From: Laspinema palackyanum D2c
GTDB lineage: Bacteria; Cyanobacteriota; Cyanobacteriia; Cyanobacteriales; Laspinemataceae
Direction of reading: 5' to 3'
Assembly (NCBI RefSeq): GCF_025370875.1
Contig: NZ_JAMXFD010000002.1
Coordinates: 364,218-428,217, forward strand
Length of the DNA: 64,000 nt
This document shows positions 17,873 through 24,977 of this stretch, in pieces. The notes under the pieces are model-generated. The model saw only the letters and a list, made by a program, of their open reading frames with translations, was not told where the DNA came from and searched no databases. Positions within the stretch are counted from its first letter, which is position 1, and every line of letters starts with the position of its first letter. Made by a program: the position numbers and the translations under genes.

Positions 17873-19513
17873 CTAAGGAGTTGCAACTAAGTAAGGAGAG
17901 GGAATCGCTTCTGCTTTGCCCGCATTCACCAACGCTTGGTAGACAAAGGCAGCGACTTCCGCGCGAGTTGCTTCCCGGTTCGGATTGAATTGACCAATTT
18001 GGGGATAGTTTACCACCAGTTGATTTTCCGTTGCCCCGGCTACTGCTGTCAAGGCATAGTCTGGAATTTGTGCCGCATCATTGTAGCGCGAGAGGGAGGC
18101 AGTATCATTGGTGCGTAATCCCAATCCGCTGACTAAGGCAACGATCGCCTGGACTTTCGGAATTTCTTGGTTAGGACGGAATACCCCTTCGGGATACCCT
18201 GCCAGGAATCCGCCTCGGTACGCCACGGAAATCGCCTCGGCACCCCAGAAACTGCTTGTTACATCCCGGAACGCCATTCCCTGCCGTTGTGCTGCTGGTG
18301 CAAATGCTTTGGTAACGATCGCCGCAAATTGGGCACGAGTCACAGGTTCGTTGGGTTTAAATGTGCCATCGGGGAATCCGGCAATAATCCCTTTTTTCGT
18401 CAACGCGCTGATATACGCTTGCGCCCAATGTCCTTCTACATCCTGAAAGGCGATTTGCACATCGGCGGGAACAAAGTTAATCGAACCGATAATGCGATCG
18501 CGATCGATATCATTCCCCACCGCCTGAATCAATTCCGAAGACACACTATATAACGCATGGCGTCCATTATTGCGGATGCGGTTCTGTCCCTCACTGGATG
18601 CCGTCCCCAAGTCCGGACGTGCGGAAGAGATGACTACAATCCCATCCCGTTCATTGCCCTCGATCGCATTCTCCCGTATGACAGGGGTTGCAGAATTGGA
18701 AATCACCATCCCATCAATATTCTGGGAAATCGTATTCCCAATCACCATCACCGAGGAAGTTCCCCCGATCGCCAACCCAAATCCCGTCTTCTGGAAAGTG
18801 TTCCCGCGAACTTCCCCCCCTGCTTCCCGGGCGATGGAAATTCCGTTTGCCTCATTCTCAATAAACACGTTACTTTCAATTTTCGGTGAGGCATTGCCGG
18901 TGACGAAAATCCCATCCCGACGGCTATTTTTGAACGTGCTATTCCGAACCACAGCATTGGTGGATTCAATCCATAACCCAGTGCCACTGCCATTGGGGTT
19001 GGTAATCGTTACCCCTTCAATGATACTATTATTCGCAGCATTCACCGTTACATTTTGACTGGCAAAGGTGCGACTCAGATAAGTACCCCCGCCAATAATC
19101 AGCACCCCTTGTCCTTTATTGCTGCTATTTCCGCGCAGGGTGACTCCAGATTTGGCGGGAAGAGGAAACGATTCGCCGGTATCTTTGCTATAGGTTCCGG
19201 CAGCTAATTGAATCACCGTACCTGTTTGAGCTTTTTGCAACGCATAAGTGATGGTGCGATAAGCTGCTGCTTCACTGGTTCCGGCATTGGTATCCCGTCC
19301 CAGTTGGGGATTGACATAGAGAACATTACTGGTGGCAGCAGCAATGGGGATATCGCCGGTTCTCACTTGGGCGATTGTTGGCAGTACGGTTGCTGCACCT
19401 GTACAAAGTAATAAGGCAGCTAAACTGGCCGGTAGAGAGGCGATGACGCGACGAGAATTAGATTTATTGTTCATAACAGTAGAAGATTGAGAGGTAGAAT
19501 ATTGACGTTTCAT
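17873..19513 (-). CDS. DUF1565 beta-helix protein with three SLH domains
   Basis: 546 residues. A signal peptide (SLPASLAALLLCTGAATVLP) is followed by DUF1565 (LYVNPQLGRDTNAGTSEAA). A right-handed parallel beta-helix then runs to about residue 345, with repeats such as NTFQKTGFGLAIGG and NAIEGNERDGIVVI. The C-terminal ~185 residues form three S-layer homology domains (FQDVEGHWAQAYISAL, GIIAGFPDGTFKPNEPVTR, GFLAGYPEGVFRPNQ). In this family SLH domains bind cell-wall polymers, so this is an envelope-attached protein, with the beta-helix perhaps binding or modifying polysaccharide. The start could also be the second Met near 19474. Complete. Confidence 0.92.
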   Translation of the reverse strand: MKRQYSTSQSSTVMNNKSNSRRVIASLPASLAALLLCTGAATVLPTIAQVRTGDIPIAAATSNVLYVNPQLGRDTNAGTSEAAAYRTITYALQKAQTGTVIQLAAGTYSKDTGESFPLPAKSGVTLRGNSSNKGQGVLIIGGGTYLSRTFASQNVTVNAANNSIIEGVTITNPNGSGTGLWIESTNAVVRNSTFKNSRRDGIFVTGNASPKIESNVFIENEANGISIAREAGGEVRGNTFQKTGFGLAIGGTSSVMVIGNTISQNIDGMVISNSATPVIRENAIEGNERDGIVVISSARPDLGTASSEGQNRIRNNGRHALYSVSSELIQAVGNDIDRDRIIGSINFVPADVQIAFQDVEGHWAQAYISALTKKGIIAGFPDGTFKPNEPVTRAQFAAIVTKAFAPAAQRQGMAFRDVTSSFWGAEAISVAYRGGFLAGYPEGVFRPNQEIPKVQAIVALVSGLGLRTNDTASLSRYNDAAQIPDYALTAVAGATENQLVVNYPQIGQFNPNREATRAEVAAFVYQALVNAGKAEAIPSPYLVATP

Positions 19514-19845
19514 AATTAGGTGCTAGTTAGAACGTCGATTGATTTTTCACACTCTCAATCTAGGCAGTTTCTCCTCAGTACGGGAAACCGATTGGGTCAC
19601 TCTTTTAACTGACTCCTATACTGCAAATTGCGCCAATTTCCCCAGAAAGTGCAGACTGTCTGGGAATGCATCCTGGGGAGAATTTATATTTAGACAGAGA
19701 ATAAAGGTAAACTGTAGGACAGTCCAGGAAGTGGTATAGCGATCGCCTGTAATCATGCCCTACAGGTTTCAGGGTATTACCCCAACCCTCCTCTGGACAA
19801 AATCCCCAAACTATGACATTTTAATACCCAATGCGCCGGAAGCAA
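19514..19845. other. Intergenic region, nothing recognised
   Basis: 332 bp upstream of the SLH gene (its promoter side) and downstream of the DUF1802 gene. No RNA gene, hairpin or convincing small coding frame is seen. Confidence 0.5.
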
Positions 19846-20457
19846 TCAGGAGCGATCGCCAGAGTCAGTATAAGTCAGCGTTGCCACAATTTCCCGGAGG
19901 CGATCGCGCAAATTGCTGTATGCCACCTCATCCAACACCGGGAATGAGTCTACGGTAGCGACTGCCTCGGTTAGCTGTATCCAGGACTTACATCCGCCAT
20001 AAGCCTGACTATAAGCAATTTCTCGCGGTTCAGCAAGACGATAGGTCCGCAACAGCAACAGATACAGGGGTTGGCGGGGTTTCCACTGGAGGCGATCGCC
20101 CACAAAGCGATCGTTCCAAATGTGATAGGGTAGCAACTCCGATTGCACAGATGCAGCAATTTCCTCCGTTTCCACGGCGATCGGCCACAAATCGGTAATA
20201 CTCGCCCAACTACCAATCCGCACCCGTTCTGGATGCCATCCCGACCCCACTGGGGTGACATTCTCAGCATAGTCCGACTTGAGCAACTCAGGTTTTTGAT
20301 GCTCAAACGTTGGATACAGCAACACCTCCGACTCCGGAACCTGGAAGCGACCCCCCACTTCCCGAATCCCGCCTTTGCGGAGTAACAGGATAGTCTCCCC
20401 TCGTTCTAACGCTTCCACCGCAGTCGCCCATTCCTTCAAAGCAGCCGTTAATTCCAT
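19846..20457 (-). CDS. DUF1802 family protein
   Basis: 203 residues. The N-terminus (ALKEWATAVEALERGETILL, then LRKGGIREVGGRF) and the segment VPESEVLLYPTFEHQKPELL are typical of DUF1802, a family widespread in cyanobacteria with no assigned reaction. The protein is soluble. The gene diverges from the aldo/keto reductase gene, with 83 bp between start codons, so the two may share a regulatory region. Confidence 0.85.
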   Translation of the reverse strand: MELTAALKEWATAVEALERGETILLLRKGGIREVGGRFQVPESEVLLYPTFEHQKPELLKSDYAENVTPVGSGWHPERVRIGSWASITDLWPIAVETEEIAASVQSELLPYHIWNDRFVGDRLQWKPRQPLYLLLLRTYRLAEPREIAYSQAYGGCKSWIQLTEAVATVDSFPVLDEVAYSNLRDRLREIVATLTYTDSGDRS

Positions 20458-20540
20458 GCAAACACCCCTGTTGAGACGAATCGTTAAAATAAGAAAGACA
20501 ACTGTAAAAAGTCGTCTTTATTCTAGTTTAAGAGGTCAAC

Positions 20541-21503
20541 ATGGAAACGAGAACATTAGGCAAATCCGAGTTAAAAATTACCCCCATCATTATGGGAACC
20601 TGGCAAGCTGGGAAAAAGATGTGGGTAGGGATAGAAGATAATGATATCATCCAAGCCCTCCGCGCTGCCTATCACGCTGGAATTACCACCTTTGATACAG
20701 CGGAAGTGTATGGAGATGGATATTCAGAAAAAATCGTCGCCTCGGCCCTGTCTGATGTGCGAGAAAATGTCATTTATGCTACAAAAGTTTTCTCCAACCA
20801 TCTGAAACCAGACCAAGTAATTGAAGCTTGCGATCGCTCTTTAAAAAACCTCAAAACCGACTATATCGACCTCTATCAAATTCACTGGCCCTCGGGAACC
20901 TGGGGCGGTGAAAAGGTCCCCATTTCCGAAACAATGGGAGCAATGGTCAAACTGAAAGAAGAAGGCAAAATTCGGGCAATTGGTGTCTCCAACTTTAACC
21001 GTGCCCAAATGGAAGAAGCAGCGCAATATGGACAAATTGATAGTTTGCAACCCCCCTATTCCTTATTCTGGCGAAAAATCGAAACTGACCAAATGCCTTA
21101 CTGTGTAGAAAACAATATTTCAATTCTCTCCTATTCTTCCCTCGCCCAGGGACTCTTAACCGGCAAATTTGGACCGGATCATCAATTTGCAGAAGGTGAC
21201 CATCGCTCTAAAAATAAACTCTTTTCTGATAAGGAGAATTATGCTCGGGTTCAAGAAGCCTTGGACAAACTTCGACCGATTGCCAGTCGCCATCATTGTA
21301 CCCTAGCCCAACTCTCCTTAGCCTGGTTAATTGCTCAACCCCAAACCTGTGCCATTGTAGGCGCAAGAAACGAGCAACAGGCCACGGATAATGCCAAAGC
21401 CGCCGATGTGAACTTATCCCCAGAAGAGGTCCAAGAAATTGATGCGATCGGGCGAATTGTTACCGACAAACTCGATGAGAATCAAGTGATGTGGAACTTC
21501 TAA
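20541..21503 (+). CDS. Aldo/keto reductase
   Basis: 320 residues with an NAD(P)H-dependent (beta/alpha)8 barrel. The catalytic tetrad is visible: Asp52 in TFDTAEVYGDG, Tyr57 in the same segment, Lys82 in YATKVFSN and His115 in QIHWPSG. The cofactor-binding end reads CAIVGARNEQQATDNAKA. An AGAGG ribosome-binding site lies six bases before the ATG. It probably reduces aldehydes or ketones; the substrate is unknown. Complete and ordinary. Confidence 0.94.
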   Translation: METRTLGKSELKITPIIMGTWQAGKKMWVGIEDNDIIQALRAAYHAGITTFDTAEVYGDGYSEKIVASALSDVRENVIYATKVFSNHLKPDQVIEACDRSLKNLKTDYIDLYQIHWPSGTWGGEKVPISETMGAMVKLKEEGKIRAIGVSNFNRAQMEEAAQYGQIDSLQPPYSLFWRKIETDQMPYCVENNISILSYSSLAQGLLTGKFGPDHQFAEGDHRSKNKLFSDKENYARVQEALDKLRPIASRHHCTLAQLSLAWLIAQPQTCAIVGARNEQQATDNAKAADVNLSPEEVQEIDAIGRIVTDKLDENQVMWNF

Positions 21504-21918
21504 ACCTCCGGTTATAAACAGACCCCTGACCTAGGCGATCGGGTTGGGGGGATGACCCAGATTTGTTAAGTCTAAAATAGGCTAATTTTGGGCGAAATTC
21601 CGAGATTTAAAACCTGCAAAAAATACCGGGATGTTTCATTTTCCCAACAAACATACAAGCTATACAAAATTCATCTTGAGCGCTTCAGGATTGAGGGTGA
21701 TAATTTTATCTCATCAGGGCTTTGAAAAGCACCTCATGAGTCCGGGAACTGCTATAAAACTGCTTAAAGAAAAACCTGACCCCGTTTTATTGAGTCAGAT
21801 TTGGACTGTACCTATCAGCCTTCCTCTGGGGTCGGTCCCGACTAAATTGGCGAAGGTATGGGTAAAATCATCAGATTTTTCTGGTCCCCCATCTCTCCGC
21901 CACTACGGTACTGAGGCT
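21504..21918. other. Intergenic region between convergent genes, nothing recognised
   Basis: 415 bp. An open frame beginning at 21631 continues antisense through the next gene but has no supporting features. No terminator hairpin was found by eye. Confidence 0.45.
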
Positions 21919-22821
21919 CTAGAGTTGCCAGGGACGAATCACATTAGGGGCGGCGACAGCGCGAAAATGAATGGCTTCTGCGGGTTGATACTGGACATCA
22001 TAGACCCCAGACCAGGAGGCGAGCAGGCGATCGCCCAAGTGAAAGATTTTATCCGTTGGCAATGGACCCTGTTGCCCGGTCCAAGGAATGCCCGGAATGC
22101 TATTATAAGCCCCGGACAAAATTCCCGTGATTACGGTCGTCACAGCAGATTGACTACCCGTCCGCGTGGCACGACTGATGGATAATCGAAAGTCTTCTAG
22201 GGTACTCAGAAGACAGTAAAATCCAAGGGCAAAGGGGAGGCTGGCGGTCCCCTCAGTCCGGGTCAATTGTTCTCGAACCCGTTCTAAACTGGCACCTTGA
22301 GCGAGGAGGGTTTCGACGGTTGCCAGTTGGGGAATCAGCGGGGAGGGGGTTTCCTGGAGATAAGCAATAGTTTCTCCAATCAAACTGTGCCGGTTCAGCC
22401 GTTCCGTCAGACTGGCGGCGATCGCATACCCCAGGGCCAAGAGTCCATCTCTTTCGGATAAGGGGATTGACAAACGGTCACTAATCTGATATAGAGTTGT
22501 TCGCAAAAATTCTAATTGTTCGTGGTAGAAGAGGAGAACCGGAAGCACAGCCATCAGGCGATCGGCCCCTAAGATTGCCGTCGATTCAATTCCCTCGGAC
22601 CGTTGAGACACCGAGGCAACTGCCTCAAACCAACTTGAGGAGTCAAATCCGCCATTTTGGATTAAACTTTTCCCACTCGCCACCAGGTATTCATCTTCCC
22701 CGGGCCTCGGGCGCACCTCAAGCAGAGGGCCGCTCAAGGAAATCATCCCGCTTCCTATCCCGTAGCCTATATTAGCACCGAGTAGGGTTCCCTGAAACCG
22801 ACTTAAAACTGAATATCGCAT
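21919..22821 (-). CDS. ADP-ribosylglycohydrolase-like protein
   Basis: About 300 residues. The N-terminal segment FQGTLLGANIGYGIGSG and later pieces (RDGLLALGYAIAASLTE, TVITGILSGAYNSIPGIP) match the all-helical ADP-ribosylglycohydrolase (DraG/ARH) fold. The canonical metal-ligand motifs of active enzymes (GDxxG, DDT) are not visible: GANIGYG replaces GDALG. Hydrolase activity is therefore doubtful, as in many cyanobacterial members. I prefer the ATG at 22821 over the in-frame GTG at 22830. Confidence 0.7.
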   Translation of the reverse strand: MRYSVLSRFQGTLLGANIGYGIGSGMISLSGPLLEVRPRPGEDEYLVASGKSLIQNGGFDSSSWFEAVASVSQRSEGIESTAILGADRLMAVLPVLLFYHEQLEFLRTTLYQISDRLSIPLSERDGLLALGYAIAASLTERLNRHSLIGETIAYLQETPSPLIPQLATVETLLAQGASLERVREQLTRTEGTASLPFALGFYCLLSTLEDFRLSISRATRTGSQSAVTTVITGILSGAYNSIPGIPWTGQQGPLPTDKIFHLGDRLLASWSGVYDVQYQPAEAIHFRAVAAPNVIRPWQL

Positions 22822-23001
22822 TCCGATCACAATTGCCCGTGAATATTATATAGAGCGAGTCTAAATCAGTTTGTTATAGAAAATGCTGGCGATTCAGGCT
22901 CCCGATCAACAGCAAGCCGATCGCATTCCACCTCTGTCTAATAGCCAAGGGGAAAACCTGGGGGAGACAATCATAACATTCGAGGCAACTTTGAGGCATC
23001 C

Positions 23002-23715
23002 ATGAAACAAATCCTACTGGCGATCGCCTTCTGGGTGACTAGCGCAATTCCCCTGCAAGCTGAGAACCCCCTGCACCTGCAACAACTCTTCAATACCCGA
23101 GACTGTCCGAACTGCGAACTCAGCGGCATCAACCTCAGCGGGGCGAACCTGAACGGGGTCAACCTCAGCGGGGCGAACCTGAACGGGGTCAACCTCAGCG
23201 GGGCCAATCTCAGTGGGGCCAATCTCAATGGAGCCTCTCTGCTCAATGCCAACCTGATGGGGGCCAATCTCAGAAGTGCCTCCTTAATCGTCACCAACCT
23301 CAGTGGTGCAATTTTGCATGAAGCGGACTTAAGGGAGGCGGATTTATATGGGGCGATCGCCCCTCATGCCGAATTCAACTTCGTCAACCTCGTGGGTGCC
23401 TCTCTCCCCAAAGCCAATCTCTATCTCTCCGATTTAACGGAAGCGGACCTCTCCACCGCCAACCTAGAAGGTGCCAACCTAGAACGCGCCGACTTAACCG
23501 ATGCCAAACTCCGGAATACCATCCTGATTGACGCCTCCCTCTGTCGCGCCATCATGCCTGATGGTTCTGTCTCGGAAATCGGTTGTCCCCCAGCCGAACC
23601 GGCACCTGAACCGGCACCTGAACCGGCACCTGAACCGGCACCTGAACCGACACCTGAACCGGCACCTGAACCGGCACCTCTTCCGCCACCGCCACCACCG
23701 CCAGTTACCCGGTAG
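23002..23715 (+). CDS. Secreted pentapeptide-repeat protein with Pro/Glu-rich tail
   Basis: 237 residues. A signal peptide (ILLAIAFWVTSAIPLQAEN) is followed by CPNCELSGINL and then about 28 pentapeptide repeats of the A(D/N)Lxx type (LSGANLNGVN, LEGANLERADL), which fold into a right-handed quadrilateral beta-helix. The module closes with LCRAIMPDGSVSEIGC, and the last ~40 residues are (PEPA)n and polyproline. It resembles the larger pentapeptide protein at 45213-46739 in the CxxC start and the IMP(D/N)G end. The role is unknown. It is the first plus-strand gene before the injection-system genes; membership in that operon is inferred. Confidence 0.85.
   Translation: MKQILLAIAFWVTSAIPLQAENPLHLQQLFNTRDCPNCELSGINLSGANLNGVNLSGANLNGVNLSGANLSGANLNGASLLNANLMGANLRSASLIVTNLSGAILHEADLREADLYGAIAPHAEFNFVNLVGASLPKANLYLSDLTEADLSTANLEGANLERADLTDAKLRNTILIDASLCRAIMPDGSVSEIGCPPAEPAPEPAPEPAPEPAPEPTPEPAPEPAPLPPPPPPPVTR
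23109..23206 (+). repeat. Near-perfect 30-bp coding tandem repeat
   Basis: A 30-bp unit beginning CTCAGCGGGGCGAACCTG and ending GGGGTCAAC is repeated twice exactly, with a partial third copy. It encodes the pentapeptide pairs LSGANLNGVN. This indicates recent duplication within the gene. Confidence 0.8.
23598..23690 (+). repeat. 12-bp tandem repeat encoding (PEPA)n
   Basis: GAACCGGCACCT is repeated about seven times, once with an ACA variant encoding PT, followed by a CCG/CCA polyproline run. It gives a flexible, possibly wall-spanning tail to the pentapeptide protein. Confidence 0.9.
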
Positions 23716-23834
23716 TCATTGGGATAACTAGCCATAAGTCGAATGTGACTCTCCAACCAAGTCCCGTAAAATAGGTGGATTCCATCTCAGGCGATTGATG
23801 CGGTACCGCGCAACTCGCGGCAGGACGAGTCTTT

Positions 23835-24644
23835 ATGAAAAAAATCAGAACCCTAGTTCAGCGTAAAAGTGCGAAAAAATATCCTCAAGCCTCTACAGTA
23901 GAGGGTCAATTTGAGTCGCGTCCTTTCCCCTCACCCACCGAGGCATCCCCGGAACAGACCCCGGGGGTCCAAGCCGAATCCGAGGGGAAAAAGCGTCAGG
24001 GTTTCAACTTTGCCAATATTGATATCTTTCCACCGGAGGAATCAGAAACCCCGGGGGTCCAACCCACGATTCAGCGTCAGGGTGGCGATCGCCGCGAATC
24101 AGAGGCAGAGTTGATCAAGCCGGATGCAGAGGCAACCGCCACTCCCGAGACCCTGCAACTCAAGGAAGAGGAAGAACTCCAAACCCAGGCAACTGCCACT
24201 CCCAAGGAGGAATTAACCGTCAATGCCGCAGCGGAAACAGCCCTTCAGAGAAAAGGCAAAGACCGCCACGCGCCAGTAGACGATCGCCATAGTATCAGTG
24301 ACCCCTACATCGAACCCACGCGCTGGTTAGAAACCCTCAAACGGGAACGAGTCGCGGATTTATTTCGCACCCCTGGAGGATTCGACGGTCATGTTGAACA
24401 GATCCAAATCGAAATCAACCGGCTGATTTCAGAACGCAATCGGCGCAAGTTAGAAGGTCAAAGCGGGGAAGAAGTGGTGCAATATACAACCGCCTTGAAT
24501 ACCTTGCGAAATTCCCTGATTGCCAGTGCCCAATCCGCAGAATTTGATTTTGCCAAATTTGGGATTACTTTTGCGCCCCTAGGCTCGGACCTTTATCTCG
24601 AATGTACCGATGGTCAGGTCAAAGTTGATGGCAAGCCTGTCTAA
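23835..24644 (+). CDS. Cargo-like protein of the injection-system locus (no HEXXH)
   Basis: 269 residues, not a known family. The N-terminal half is disordered and resembles the N-termini of DUF4157 proteins that travel with contractile injection systems: a basic start (MKKIRTLVQRKSAKKY), then GFNFANIDIFPPEE and PTIQRQ blocks, and a low-complexity E/T/A region. The DUF4157 zinc motif HEXXH is absent. The C-terminal ~105 residues look folded and helical (DPYIEPTRWLETLKRERVAD, VEQIQIEINRLISERNRRKL) and end with two short strands. It lies upstream of the tube and baseplate genes on the same strand. I infer a cargo or adaptor role; a structural accessory is the alternative. Confidence 0.6.
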   Translation: MKKIRTLVQRKSAKKYPQASTVEGQFESRPFPSPTEASPEQTPGVQAESEGKKRQGFNFANIDIFPPEESETPGVQPTIQRQGGDRRESEAELIKPDAEATATPETLQLKEEEELQTQATATPKEELTVNAAAETALQRKGKDRHAPVDDRHSISDPYIEPTRWLETLKRERVADLFRTPGGFDGHVEQIQIEINRLISERNRRKLEGQSGEEVVQYTTALNTLRNSLIASAQSAEFDFAKFGITFAPLGSDLYLECTDGQVKVDGKPV

Positions 24645-24680
24645 GTCTAGGCACGGCCATGCCGTGCCTTTTTGTGGGGG

Positions 24681-24890
24681 TTAAATTCCCGGAATTTCCG
24701 ATAATTTTGACTCTAATTCTTCCACCTTAAACTGGGTCGCTTCCATCCATTCCTCGGTGGTAAAATCATATCCATCTTGACGAGCCATCGCGACTAATTT
24801 ATCTAAGCTGGGAGCCGAATTATATTTTTCTTTAAGGGAAGGATTGGCTTGCACTGATCTAAACAGTCGAACAACTTCGGCTAGTGCCAT
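24681..24890 (-). CDS. Nif11-domain small protein
   Basis: 69 residues from the ATG at 24890, which has GGAGG eight bases upstream; the TTG at 24905 would add five residues but lacks a site. The pattern VVRLFRSVQANPSLKEKYNS, LVAMARQDGYDFTTEEW is the Nif11 (Nif11-like leader) domain. Such domains occur as RiPP precursor leaders or as stand-alone proteins. This one ends ELESKLSEIPGI with no GG-type leader cleavage site, no core peptide, and no modification enzyme in view, so a stand-alone role is more likely. It is divergent from the pseudokinase gene, with 87 bp between starts. Confidence 0.8.
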   Translation of the reverse strand: MALAEVVRLFRSVQANPSLKEKYNSAPSLDKLVAMARQDGYDFTTEEWMEATQFKVEELESKLSEIPGI

Positions 24891-24977
24891 TTGAGATTCC
24901 TCCAAATATTCAATATCAGTCTATCAACTGAAACATTCCCCTCAATTCTAAAACAACTTTTAAAAAACAACCAGGTT

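Noticed and set aside
21631-22185. 184-codon plus-strand open frame
   Set aside because: It overlaps antisense with the ADP-ribosylglycohydrolase-like gene, has no ribosome-binding site and no domain.
23421-23756. Gly/Ala/Ser-repeat protein on the minus strand
   Set aside because: It is only the complement of the PEPA-encoding repeat of the pentapeptide gene.
24681-24890. RiPP (Nif11 leader) biosynthetic cluster
   Set aside because: No core peptide, cleavage motif, modifying enzyme or exporter is present nearby.
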